7,961 nucleotides of DNA from an uncultured Veillonella sp. (GTDB lineage: Bacteria > Bacillota > Negativicutes > Veillonellales > Veillonellaceae): contig CAKPXN010000042.1 in assembly GCA_934202095.1 (NCBI GenBank), forward strand, positions 1 to 7,961, in the 5' to 3' direction. The notes below the pieces were generated by a model. The model was not told the DNA's origin, made no database searches, and worked only from the letters and a program-made list of their open reading frames with translations. Below are positions 1 through 7,244 of the stretch, piece after piece (position 1 is the stretch's first letter; each line of letters begins with the position of its first letter). The position numbers and the translations under genes are program-made.

Positions 1-551
1 AAAATCTTAAGATTCTTAGATTTTTTCTCTAATATCTCTATTATACTGTTAAATTTGAATTGTGAAAAGGTAGTTTGAACAACTACGCCCATTTTTTCAA
101 CAACTTGTAGATTTTTAGCGGATTCTTCATCTTCGATGATTATGCCTTTATTATTTGCCCATAAATTAATACTTTTAACCTCAGGATGGTTTTTTTCACC
201 CAAAATAACTAGTGTCATACCATCTTCAATAACAGATTTTGCATCTTGTTGCGCTTTTTTCACATGTGGGCAAGTAGCATCCAAGATGTTTAACCCTTTT
301 TCTTCTGCTTCTTCGTAAATCGCTGGACCTACGCCATGAGAACGAATGATCATAGTGCCTTCAGCAATATCAGACACCTCTTCGATGGGGCTAACGCCTT
401 TACTTTCCAAGCGACCTACTACTTGTGGATTATGAATGATAGGACCTAATGTATAGCTTTTACCATCACTATTTGCAGCTTCATTAGCCATTTCAACAGC
501 TCGTTTTACGCCATAACAAAAGCCATGATTTTCAGCCAAAATTATTTCCAT
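1..551 (-). CDS. ispH: 4-hydroxy-3-methylbut-2-enyl diphosphate reductase IspH (LytB), N-terminal part, cut by window edge
   Basis: IspH catalyses the last step of the MEP isoprenoid pathway, reducing HMBPP to IPP and DMAPP with a [4Fe-4S] cluster in the cytoplasm. The 183 residues visible begin MEIILAENHGFCYGVKRAV, which carries the first cluster cysteine (C12). They continue with LGPIIHNPQVV (H40), IIRSHGVGP, DATCPHVKKAQ (second cysteine, C94), GEKNHPEV (H122) and the QTT segment near residue 160. The third cluster cysteine and the C-terminus lie beyond position 1. The ATG (549-551) follows a good Shine-Dalgarno sequence, AGAGGAGA at 556-563. The gene overlaps the end of plsC by 10 bases (ATGGAAATAA), so translation is probably coupled. 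It is the last visible gene of the operon. In many Clostridia and Negativicutes IspH is fused to ribosomal protein S1 domains; that cannot be judged here. Confidence 0.96.
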   Translation of the reverse strand, partial: MEIILAENHGFCYGVKRAVEMANEAANSDGKSYTLGPIIHNPQVVGRLESKGVSPIEEVSDIAEGTMIIRSHGVGPAIYEEAEEKGLNILDATCPHVKKAQQDAKSVIEDGMTLVILGEKNHPEVKSINLWANNKGIIIEDEESAKNLQVVEKMGVVVQTTFSQFKFNSIIEILEKKSKNLKI

Positions 552-1162
552 AATGTCTCCTCTATGCAATTTTCATGATAAGAATCAATCATGCGTTGAA
601 TTTCACCCTTTACGCGATCATTAACCTCTTTTATAGCGTCGGGTGTCGGTTTAGCTTTGCTAACAGGTACCTGTTTACCAATGATACAAGCAACTTGATT
701 TCTCTTCATATTATGAGAACCAATAATGGCAACTGGGGTAATACCGATTCCTGTACGCAATGCAATGGATGCAGCACCATCATGAAATCGGCCCAATTTC
801 CCACTCTTTTGACGATTTCCTTCAGCAAAAATTCCTAATACTTTATCATTCTTTAAAAGACCTAAAGCATGCCGAATAGCAACCTTATCTATAGCGCCAC
901 GATTTAACGGAAAAGCGCCAAGCCAAGTACAAAAAAATCGTGAAATTGGATTTACAAATAGCTCTTGTTTCGCCATAAAATGTACATGTCTAGGTAAGGC
1001 ATAGCCACAAATAGGTGGATCATTATTACTTAAATGATTTGGTACCACAATGACAGGTCCTTCCATAGGGAAATTATCGCGACCATATACCTTTAATCCA
1101 TAGCCAACTTTATAGCGCAACCAAAAGGCGGTTCGCCAAAGCCATGTAGAAAATTTGTTCAT
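542..1162 (-). CDS. plsC: 1-acyl-sn-glycerol-3-phosphate acyltransferase, PlsC family
   Basis: Members of this family transfer a fatty acyl chain to lysophosphatidic acid to make phosphatidic acid, the precursor of membrane phospholipids, at the cytoplasmic membrane face. The 206-residue protein has the family blocks in order: the catalytic HX4D motif as NHLSNNDPP (H43, D48), the FPLNRG block at 84-89, a glycerophosphate-binding block reading FAEGNRQ (113-118 region) where the common form is FPEGTR, and TPVAIIGS near 142-149. The threonine-to-asparagine change is unusual but keeps Glu, Gly and Arg. The ATG abuts the cmk stop codon with no gap (TAA then ATG) and has AGGAG at 1172-1176, nine bases upstream, so start and coupling are clear. 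The exact acyl donor and acceptor are not visible; other lysophospholipid or glycolipid acyltransferase roles are possible. Confidence 0.9.
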   Translation of the reverse strand: MNKFSTWLWRTAFWLRYKVGYGLKVYGRDNFPMEGPVIVVPNHLSNNDPPICGYALPRHVHFMAKQELFVNPISRFFCTWLGAFPLNRGAIDKVAIRHALGLLKNDKVLGIFAEGNRQKSGKLGRFHDGAASIALRTGIGITPVAIIGSHNMKRNQVACIIGKQVPVSKAKPTPDAIKEVNDRVKGEIQRMIDSYHENCIEETLWK

Positions 1163-1837
1163 TTAGATTCGCTCCTGTACTAGATGTAATATATGTTCTA
1201 CAGTTTCATCAAATGTCATTTCGCTGGAATCGACCAATACAGCATCCTCTACCTGAATCAATGGAGATTCCTTTCGATTCTTATCCATATCATCACGTTG
1301 CATAACACTCTCTTTAATATCCTCTAAAGTTTGTTCGTTAACTGTACCCTTCACTTCTAAATAACGGCGCATAGCACGAGCCTCTACAGAAGCAGTTAGA
1401 TATATTTTTAGTTCTGCATTAGGTAATACAACGGAACCGATATCGCGTCCATCGAGTATAACACCACCAGCTTCTGCCATAAGACGTTGTCGTTCAACTA
1501 AGTATTGGCGTACACCCTTATAAGACGCCACTATAGAGACAGCATTATTAACTTGTGGTGTTCTAATATAGTCAGTAATATCTTCACCAGCGATAAATAC
1601 CTTACAGGAGTCTTCACTTGGTTCCATTGTAAGGTCTAATTCTGGTAATAATGCTTCCACAGCCTTTTGATTATGTACATCAATATGATTGTGTAATACA
1701 GCCCACGTAACAGAACGGTACATAGCACCTGTATCAATATAAAGATAACCTAATTTTTTAGCTACAATCTTAGAAATAGAAGATTTTCCAGCTCCTGCTG
1801 GGCCGTCAACAGCAACGGCAATTTTATGTGTATTCAT
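1163..1837 (-). CDS. cmk: cytidylate kinase (CMP/dCMP kinase)
   Basis: Cmk phosphorylates CMP and dCMP with ATP, feeding pyrimidine nucleotide pools in the cytoplasm. From the chosen start the protein is 224 residues, the normal bacterial size. It shows the P-loop GPAGAGKSS at 12-20, DTGAMYR at 36-41, the IRTPQV segment near 91-96, the substrate-side DGRDIG at 129-134, and the lid motif RDDMDKNRKESPL starting at residue 181. The frame is open seven codons further up to a GTG at 1858. I prefer the ATG at 1835-1837 because it places the P-loop at the usual distance from the N-terminus (compare short N-termini such as B. subtilis Cmk), and an AGGGA lies just upstream, although closer to the start than ideal. 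A 69-base gap separates it from the flavoprotein gene upstream, the widest in the operon. Confidence 0.95.
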   Translation of the reverse strand: MNTHKIAVAVDGPAGAGKSSISKIVAKKLGYLYIDTGAMYRSVTWAVLHNHIDVHNQKAVEALLPELDLTMEPSEDSCKVFIAGEDITDYIRTPQVNNAVSIVASYKGVRQYLVERQRLMAEAGGVILDGRDIGSVVLPNAELKIYLTASVEARAMRRYLEVKGTVNEQTLEDIKESVMQRDDMDKNRKESPLIQVEDAVLVDSSEMTFDETVEHILHLVQERI

Positions 1838-1869
1838 AATTCCCTGTATCACTTTCACAAATTATATAA

Positions 1870-1897
1870 AATATACTATTCAATCATACAGCGTAAA
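1870..1897 (-). promoter_or_regulatory. possible internal promoter ahead of cmk
   Basis: Reading the reverse strand in the gap upstream of cmk, TTTACG (1892-1897) and TATATT (1870-1875) sit 16 bases apart and resemble sigma-70/SigA -35 and -10 boxes. A perfect TATAAT (1861-1866) lies slightly further on but without a matching -35. The region is very AT-rich, so chance matches are expected. This is the only gap in the operon large enough for an independent promoter. Confidence 0.3.
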
Positions 1898-1906
1898 ATG
1901 TCTCTA

Positions 1907-3157
1907 TTAAAACGCTTCAGGGTGAGTTATATGCATAGCTGCTACATATCCTGTAGAAAAGGCAGCCTGTAGATTATATCCACCTGTAAAAGCATCAATA
2001 TCCAATACTTCACCTGCACCATATAAACCTTTAACCAACTTAGATTCCATAGTTTTAGGATTAAATTCCTTTAAAGAAATACCACCAGCAGTAACAATAG
2101 CCTCTTCTACAGGACGTAATCCTTTCACAGTAAGAGGCATATGTTGCAACATATAACCGATTTGTTGTCGTTCTTCCTTTGAAATCTGATTGATTGGTTT
2201 TTGTGGATCAATACCAGCCAATTCAATAATTAATGGTATCAATCGACTTGGTAACAAATCCTTCATCCCATTAATTAATTGTTTCTTAGAATAGAGATCA
2301 AAATCTTTTTGTAATCGTTTATCTAATGTCTCTGGAGATAATGCAGGTTTTAAATTGATATCTAAACCTATAGTACCAATATTTTTTTTGCGCATCAATT
2401 TTCCCACCATGTGACTAAGAGATAAAACAATAGGACCGGTAATTCCAAAATGGGTAAACATCATTTCACCAAACATCTTGGCTTGTACCTTATTCTTAGC
2501 AACTACAGATAATTCAACATTCCGTAGGCTAAGCCCCATTAAATCTTTTACCCAAGTTTCTTCCGTTACAATCGGTACCAAGGATGGACGGATATCGGTA
2601 ATCTTATGGCCTACTTGAGCCGCCAAAATATATCCATCACCAGTAGAACCAGTAGCAGGATATGATTTACCGCCCGTAGCAATAACCACGGCATCAGCGT
2701 GATAGGTTTCTTTGTCTGTCACAACACCGGTGACAACACTATCATCAACCAAAAGTTTCTTAACCGGTTCCTCAAGATGAACATCTACACCATAGTGTTT
2801 CATAAGCTTCATAAAGGTATTTCGCACATCCAGTGCAGAATCTGAAGCTGGAAATACGCGGCCGCCTCGCTCTACCTTTGTTTCTAAGCCAGCGTCGTGT
2901 AATAACTGCAACAACTCTTCATTGGTAAAGCGCTCGTAAGCACCATATAAAAACTTGCCATTGCCCGGTGTATTTTTAATAAATTCAGACATATCACAAG
3001 CATTCGTAATATTGCAACGCCCTTTGCCAGTAATGCCCATCTTTTTACCAACATAATTCATTTTTTCGAGAAGCGTTACCTTTGCGCCTTCTCGACCAGC
3101 AATGACAGCAGCCATTAATCCCGCTGCACCACCTCCGATTACTACGACGCGCTTCAT
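1907..3157 (-). CDS. HI0933/BaiN-family NAD(P)/FAD-dependent oxidoreductase (flavoprotein of unknown substrate)
   Basis: This 416-residue flavoprotein belongs to the widespread HI0933 (YhiN, BaiN-like) family. Visible hallmarks are the N-terminal FAD-binding Rossmann motif GGGAAG (8-13), the family signature GKGRCNITN (44-52), the second dinucleotide-fold element ATGGKSYPATGSTGDGY (160-176), FTHFGITGP (234-242), and a C-terminal FAD-contact block GEVLDIDAFTGGYNLQ (382-397). The length is typical of the family. Its ATG overlaps the rluB stop as ATGA, with AGGAG at 3165-3169 upstream, so it is translationally coupled to rluB. The physiological substrate is not known for most of the family. BaiN of gut clostridia has been linked to bile-acid dehydroxylation, but nothing here supports that role. 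Location in a macromolecule-processing operon suggests a housekeeping function, which is inference. Confidence 0.9.
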   Translation of the reverse strand: MKRVVVIGGGAAGLMAAVIAGREGAKVTLLEKMNYVGKKMGITGKGRCNITNACDMSEFIKNTPGNGKFLYGAYERFTNEELLQLLHDAGLETKVERGGRVFPASDSALDVRNTFMKLMKHYGVDVHLEEPVKKLLVDDSVVTGVVTDKETYHADAVVIATGGKSYPATGSTGDGYILAAQVGHKITDIRPSLVPIVTEETWVKDLMGLSLRNVELSVVAKNKVQAKMFGEMMFTHFGITGPIVLSLSHMVGKLMRKKNIGTIGLDINLKPALSPETLDKRLQKDFDLYSKKQLINGMKDLLPSRLIPLIIELAGIDPQKPINQISKEERQQIGYMLQHMPLTVKGLRPVEEAIVTAGGISLKEFNPKTMESKLVKGLYGAGEVLDIDAFTGGYNLQAAFSTGYVAAMHITHPEAF

Positions 3158-3879
3158 TTAGAAGCTCCTAGCGCTTTAAGTGCACTTACTTCACGTTGTG
3201 TCAATTGACGAACACCACCGCGCTTAACACCGCTTAAGGTTAATCCACCATACGCTATGCGTTTTAGATTGTGAATGCGATAGCCAAAATGCTCAAACAT
3301 ACGGCGAACTTGTCGATTACGACCTTCGTGAATCGTAATTTCTACTTCGTGAACCCCATTGTGGTCATCGAAGCCTAAATCCACAAGTGTAGCGGGTGCC
3401 GTCACACCATCTTCAAGGGGCACACCATCAGCGATGACGTGTAAATCTGTATCATTTACACGTCCCTTAATACGAACTTCATATGTCTTTTCAACGCCTT
3501 TAGATGGATGCGTAAGATTCTGAGCTAGTTCTCCATCATTTGTTAAAAGCAATAAACCTTCCGTATGTAAATCAAGTCGTCCAATTGGATAGATACGGCG
3601 TTTTTCATTTTTAATATAATCCATTACAGTTTCCCGTCCTTGTGGGTCTGTAACAGATGTAATAACACCTTTCGGTTTATTCATTAAATAATACACAGGT
3701 TTTTCCACGGCTAATAATTGTCCATCAACCATGACCTTATCTTTCATAGGATCAACCTTAACACCCAGTTCCGTCACTTTGCGGCCATTGACACGTACCT
3801 TACCAGACGTAATTAATTCTTCTGCCTTACGACGAGAAGCTATGCCACAGCTGGCAATAAATTTTTGTAATCGTTCCAT
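3154..3879 (-). CDS. rluB: 23S rRNA pseudouridine synthase, RluB/RsuA family
   Basis: RsuA/RluB enzymes isomerise a specific uridine in rRNA to pseudouridine; the Firmicute gene beside scpAB is normally RluB, acting on 23S rRNA near the peptidyl transferase centre. From the chosen start it is 241 residues: an S4 RNA-binding domain at 1-40 (MERLQKFIASCGIASRRKAE, then VRVNGRKV), the NKPKGVITS strand near 67-75, the catalytic motif GRLDLHTEGLLLLTNDG with Asp103, and a C-terminal GRNRQVRRMFEHFGY block. The frame is open to an ATG at 3912, but that start would overlap scpB by 20 bases and has its purine-rich stretch directly against the ATG. The ATG at 3877-3879 has GAGGAT at 3885-3890 at good spacing and starts exactly at the S4 domain. 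It begins 13 bases after the scpB stop and overlaps the flavoprotein gene by four bases. RsuA-type 16S specificity cannot be fully excluded. Confidence 0.93.
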   Translation of the reverse strand: MERLQKFIASCGIASRRKAEELITSGKVRVNGRKVTELGVKVDPMKDKVMVDGQLLAVEKPVYYLMNKPKGVITSVTDPQGRETVMDYIKNEKRRIYPIGRLDLHTEGLLLLTNDGELAQNLTHPSKGVEKTYEVRIKGRVNDTDLHVIADGVPLEDGVTAPATLVDLGFDDHNGVHEVEITIHEGRNRQVRRMFEHFGYRIHNLKRIAYGGLTLSGVKRGGVRQLTQREVSALKALGASK

Positions 3880-3892
3880 TTTATATCCTCTT

Positions 3893-4477
3893 CTATATAT
3901 TCTCTGTTCCATCCTCGATAGGGAATTCTATTATATTTCCTTCACCTACACTGTCTAATTGTACACCAGGCACATCGGCTTCGGCAGAATCCAGTTCTTT
4001 GTGCAAATCATCAATTGATTTGACGCCTGTACTTCGTAGAAATTCATCCGTTGTACCATATAAAATAGGGCGACCTACCGTATCCTTATGACCTAATTCG
4101 GCAATTAACGAACGAGACAATAATTGTTTAATTACCTTATCACTATTAACACCGCGCACTTCTTCAATTTCGGCTTTTGTAATCGGTTGTTTATAAGCTA
4201 TAACAGCCAATGTTTCCATGGCTGCATTAGATAATTTATCCTCTTTTTTACGAATATGTCCAATATACATAGCCGATTCCGGTGCACTTACTAGTTCCAC
4301 ACCAGCAGCAGAGATTCGCACGCGAATACCGCGTTTATGGGATTCTAAATCAGATGCTAAGTGATCTATCAATATCAAGCTTTCTTGTTTTGAAAGCTTA
4401 AATATATCTTGAATGACGTCAATAGAAATAGGTTTAGCCGCAGAAAACAATACAGCTTCTAAATCTGATATACCCAT
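3893..4477 (-). CDS. scpB: segregation and condensation protein B (ScpB)
   Basis: ScpB dimerises and binds the kleisin ScpA, completing the SMC-ScpAB condensin complex that organises and segregates the chromosome on the nucleoid. The 194-residue protein has the expected tandem winged-helix layout. The N-terminal part begins MGISDLEAVLFSAAKPIS. The most conserved part of the second domain reads AMETLAVIAYKQPITKAEIE, followed by VRGVNSDKVIKQLLSRSLI and GRPILYGTTDEFL. An acidic tail follows, as is common in the family. The start codon comes one base after the scpA stop, with a near-ideal GAGGAGG Shine-Dalgarno at 4484-4490 inside the end of scpA, so the two partners are translated together. The rluB gene follows after 13 bases. 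Confidence 0.96.
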   Translation of the reverse strand: MGISDLEAVLFSAAKPISIDVIQDIFKLSKQESLILIDHLASDLESHKRGIRVRISAAGVELVSAPESAMYIGHIRKKEDKLSNAAMETLAVIAYKQPITKAEIEEVRGVNSDKVIKQLLSRSLIAELGHKDTVGRPILYGTTDEFLRSTGVKSIDDLHKELDSAEADVPGVQLDSVGEGNIIEFPIEDGTENI

Positions 4478-4478
4478 G

Positions 4479-5225
4479 CTATTCCTCCTCTACTTGTACA
4501 TCCCGTTCACCAATGATGGGTGCGGTAAAAATAATATCATCATTTTCGTAAAACATGACTAATTCTTGTTGTTTTAAAAGTTCTAGTACAGCCATGAATA
4601 CAGTTACCATACCACTTTTAGATTCTATAGCAACAAGTAGCTCACGAAACGCCAATCGTTCACCACGCCTTGCACGACTCGCTAAGGATAGGATCATATC
4701 CTCTAAGCTATACGCATCCTTTTCAACAGTAACTTGGCGAACCTGTTGTTCATCTTCATTCTGAATAGTTTTATGTAATACAGAATAGAATATATCGTAT
4801 AATTTAGATAATTCTAAATTATAATAACTATCCAAACCTAATACGCTAGTTTCTTCAGGGCGACTAAACACATTCGATTCAATCGATGCTTTTTCCATTA
4901 AAAGCTGGGTAAAATCTTTGATTTTCTTAAATTCTACAAGCTTAGCCACTAATTCATCTCGTGGATCTTCACCTTCATCGGGTACCGGTTCCACCTTTGG
5001 TAATAGCATACGGGACTTAATCTGTAATAATGTGGATGCCATAACGAGGAATTCACTACTATAATGAATATCAAAATGATTCCAATTATCTAAGTATTCT
5101 AAATATTGGCTGGTGATTTCAACGATTGGGATATCCGTAATTTCAATTTTATGTTTTTCAATTAAATGTAAAAGTAAATCGAGAGGTCCCTCGAATACAT
5201 CCAATTTATAATTATAGTCCCCCAT
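4479..5225 (-). CDS. scpA: segregation and condensation protein A (ScpA kleisin)
   Basis: ScpA is the kleisin subunit that bridges the SMC head domains and recruits ScpB in bacterial condensin. The 248-residue length is typical. The N-terminal SMC-neck-binding region reads YKLDVFEGPLDLLLHLIEKH and continues IEITDIPIVEITSQYLEYL. Next comes the conserved ATLLQIKSRMLLP helix. A variable acidic linker follows, and the C-terminal winged helix that contacts the SMC cap includes GMVTVFMAVLELLKQQE. The ATG at 5223-5225 has AAGGA at 5236-5240 and a GGGGAT stretch closer in. It is the first gene of the reverse-strand operon, directly downstream of the divergent intergenic region, so the main operon promoter should lie there. 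Confidence 0.96.
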   Translation of the reverse strand: MGDYNYKLDVFEGPLDLLLHLIEKHKIEITDIPIVEITSQYLEYLDNWNHFDIHYSSEFLVMASTLLQIKSRMLLPKVEPVPDEGEDPRDELVAKLVEFKKIKDFTQLLMEKASIESNVFSRPEETSVLGLDSYYNLELSKLYDIFYSVLHKTIQNEDEQQVRQVTVEKDAYSLEDMILSLASRARRGERLAFRELLVAIESKSGMVTVFMAVLELLKQQELVMFYENDDIIFTAPIIGERDVQVEEE

Positions 5226-5265
5226 GAATCCCCATTCCTTAACGATACTATTTCATAACTATATA

Positions 5266-5271
5266 ATTATA
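5266..5271 (-). promoter_or_regulatory. candidate -10 box for the scpA operon
   Basis: The reverse strand reads TATAAT here, about 40 bases before the scpA start, a plausible distance for a leader. No good -35 box lies 16-18 bases upstream, so the assignment rests on the -10 match alone and on the need for an operon promoter in this gap. Confidence 0.3.
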
Positions 5272-5338
5272 TCGTAAATCTGAAATTTCTTCTACGTTCA
5301 CCATATATAATTGTTTTTTTTAGTATTCTTTGTTATCT

Positions 5339-5344
5339 TATAAT
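5339..5344 (+). promoter_or_regulatory. candidate -10 box for the transferase gene
   Basis: A consensus TATAAT lies 51 bases before the ATG of the forward-strand gene. The -35 position holds only a T-run, so the promoter would be weak or would need help from an activator. The downstream leader is A-rich and contains no obvious structure. Confidence 0.4.
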
Positions 5345-5383
5345 GTGAAGAAAAAAATATATATTTATTGTAATCTCCTTTAG

Positions 5384-5389
5384 AAAGGA
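5384..5389 (+). promoter_or_regulatory. ribosome binding site of the transferase gene
   Basis: AAAGGA lies six bases before the ATG at 5396-5398. It favours this start over the second in-frame ATG four codons later (5408), which has no purine-rich sequence at the right distance. Confidence 0.7.
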
Positions 5390-5395
5390 AACATT

Positions 5396-7228
5396 ATGTT
5401 GTCATCAATGAAATCATTGATTCGAAATCCTATTTTGCGTTTTGGCATTATAGGCATAGTGCTCTATATTGCACTATTTTTTATTTACGAACCTGTCACT
5501 TTAGGACTCGATGTAGAGGATATTACAATCCTTGCGGTACCGACCATGGTTGGTATGTTTTTATTCCAATACTTTATGAGTTGTACCGTATTTCACCGTG
5601 CATTCTTAGGATATGGTTTAGTAGGCCTATTATGGGGGCTTACATTTCCATTACTATTTCACTGGTCATATGTGAAACCTTTATATTTCTACGAGTTTGC
5701 TAATGATTTTCTATTTGGTTTACTCCTATTTATGGGGCTTTCAGGTATACAATACTTAGTTACACAAACAGGGCGTCTACAAAAATTAACATCCGCCATA
5801 CTAGCTATATTTGCATCGATTCTCAGCCTTATACCTTTGTTACAAATTGGCTATTATATGACCACTTGGCATTGCTTAACACCAGCCAGCTTACTCGCCG
5901 TATATATGACAAATCCTGAAGAAGCATTTGGATTTTTGAAAAATGCTGCAGGCATTCCAGGTCTTATTGCTATTATTATAGGACTTATCCTATGGGTGCT
6001 ATTCCTATATTGGTGCAACTTAGGGATGAAACAAGTTGTAGATCTAAATACGACACGACCTTTACGACTAGGTGTACTCATTGCATCCATGGTTGCATTC
6101 ATCGTATATGTACCATTCTTCTTATTTCCTCAAACCTGTATCGTAGCCAACTGGATAGCTGCAGGCAATTATGTTAAGGAAATGCAACAATACAACGATA
6201 ATCATCATCTTGTTTTTGATTCATTTAATTTAGATACAAAGGATACAACACCTACAAAAACGCCTGGAACTATCATCCTCGTCATTGGCGAATCTAGTTC
6301 CCGTGATTACATGAAGGTCTATAATCCGAAATTCCAGTACGATGACACACCTTGGCAAGAGGATATGAAAGATCATAATAAAGATTTTATCTTCTTTAAT
6401 CATGCATATTCTTCTTATGTACAGACTGTACCAACCTTAGAACGTGCCCTATCAGAGCGCAATCAATATGACGACCGCCCATTCCTAGATTCAGCTAATA
6501 TTCTTGATGTTGCCAAAAAGGCTGGGTACACCACATCGTGGTTCAGTAATCAAGGCGTATTTGGTGAATATGATACGGCTATCTCATTAATGGCTAAGAC
6601 TGCAGATACCACTAAATGGTCTCATGAATCCTATGGTTTCTCTGATTTGTATGATGAATCATTATTGCCATTATTAAAAACTGTTGATCCTAGTAAAAAT
6701 AACTTTATCGTTATTCATATTATGGGCAGCCATATTTATTACAATGATCGATATCCTCACGAATTTAGTAAATGGAAAAAAGGACCTAATCCAGAAGGTA
6801 TCGAGGCTTATGCTAATAGTCAACTCTATACAGATTGGTTGTTACAACAAATCTATACCTATGGTAAAGATAATTTAAATCTTCAAGCCATGGTTTACTT
6901 TTCTGATCATGGTGAAAGCGTAGATAAATCTCACAATCCAGACACCTTCGATTTTGTAATGACTCATATTCCATTCTGGATGTACTTATCACCTCAATAT
7001 CGTGCAGCATACCCTCAAATAGTATCAGCTCTTGATAGTCATGAACATCAATATTTCACAAATGATTTATTGTACGACACATTAGTGGGCCTCATGCATG
7101 CACCAAATAGTCGTTATGATAAAACAAGAGATTTTAGTAATAGCGCTTACCGTTTTAATTTACACAATCTAACCACACTTTTAGGTGAACAGCCATTAAC
7201 GAATGATCCAGTTAATGCAGGACAATAA
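5396..7228 (+). CDS. phosphoethanolamine transferase-like membrane enzyme (sulfatase-fold, EptA/CptA group)
   Basis: Family members move phosphoethanolamine from phosphatidylethanolamine to lipid A, LPS core or periplasmic glucans, working on the outer face of the inner membrane. The 610-residue protein starts with about seven hydrophobic segments (roughly 13-31, 43-63, 70-90, 103-122, 132-153, 186-206, 224-246). The loop between the fifth and sixth contains YMTNPEEAFGFL, like the TN-x-x-EA motif of this group. The alkaline-phosphatase-fold domain follows: GTIILVIGESSSRDYMKVY (metal ligand E299), a VQTVPTL segment whose T344 is the likely nucleophile, HIMGSHIYYNDRYP (H446), LYTDWLLQQI, FSDHGES (D504, H505) and THIPFWMYLS (H524). 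All expected metal and catalytic residues appear present. The domain from about 261 to the end has no cysteine, unlike EptA and MCR enzymes, which are disulfide-rich there. It stands alone, diverging from the scpA operon, and ends at a terminator. The substrate is unknown. Family assignment is firm; specificity is not. Confidence 0.88.
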   Translation: MLSSMKSLIRNPILRFGIIGIVLYIALFFIYEPVTLGLDVEDITILAVPTMVGMFLFQYFMSCTVFHRAFLGYGLVGLLWGLTFPLLFHWSYVKPLYFYEFANDFLFGLLLFMGLSGIQYLVTQTGRLQKLTSAILAIFASILSLIPLLQIGYYMTTWHCLTPASLLAVYMTNPEEAFGFLKNAAGIPGLIAIIIGLILWVLFLYWCNLGMKQVVDLNTTRPLRLGVLIASMVAFIVYVPFFLFPQTCIVANWIAAGNYVKEMQQYNDNHHLVFDSFNLDTKDTTPTKTPGTIILVIGESSSRDYMKVYNPKFQYDDTPWQEDMKDHNKDFIFFNHAYSSYVQTVPTLERALSERNQYDDRPFLDSANILDVAKKAGYTTSWFSNQGVFGEYDTAISLMAKTADTTKWSHESYGFSDLYDESLLPLLKTVDPSKNNFIVIHIMGSHIYYNDRYPHEFSKWKKGPNPEGIEAYANSQLYTDWLLQQIYTYGKDNLNLQAMVYFSDHGESVDKSHNPDTFDFVMTHIPFWMYLSPQYRAAYPQIVSALDSHEHQYFTNDLLYDTLVGLMHAPNSRYDKTRDFSNSAYRFNLHNLTTLLGEQPLTNDPVNAGQ

Positions 7229-7244
7229 AATATCTGAAAATAAC

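Larger units (their letters stand above)
5226..5395. promoter_or_regulatory. divergent, AT-rich intergenic region between the scpA operon and the transferase gene
   Basis: These 170 bases separate two diverging genes and must supply a promoter for each, unless one is far upstream. They hold a perfect 12-base palindrome ATATAATTATAT (5261-5272), which reads as a -10-like box on both strands. A copy of TATATAATT occurs twice, at 5260-5268 and 5304-5312. I see no long hairpin, riboswitch-like fold or recognisable regulator operator. Confidence 0.55.

Noticed and set aside
136..318. Open frame on the forward strand at the left end
   Set aside because: It lies antisense to clear ispH coding sequence, has no ribosome binding site and no recognisable protein features.
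1163..1858. GTG start for cmk at 1858
   Set aside because: The GTG has no ribosome binding site and adds seven residues beyond the usual N-terminus; the ATG at 1837 fits the family better.
3154..3912. ATG start for rluB at 3912
   Set aside because: It overlaps scpB and its purine-rich sequence touches the start codon; the ATG at 3879 has a well-spaced Shine-Dalgarno and starts at the S4 domain.
3731..3958. Forward-strand open frame across the rluB/scpB junction
   Set aside because: It is antisense to two well-conserved genes and its translation shows no family motif; it is a frame shadow.
5854..6102. Reverse-strand open frame inside the transferase gene
   Set aside because: It overlaps the membrane-domain coding region, lacks a ribosome binding site and looks like a shadow of hydrophobic codons.
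5396..7228. Calling the transferase an MCR-type colistin resistance gene
   Set aside because: Family motifs are shared, but the catalytic domain lacks the cysteines typical of MCR and EptA and there is no mobile-element context. It looks like a resident chromosomal gene.
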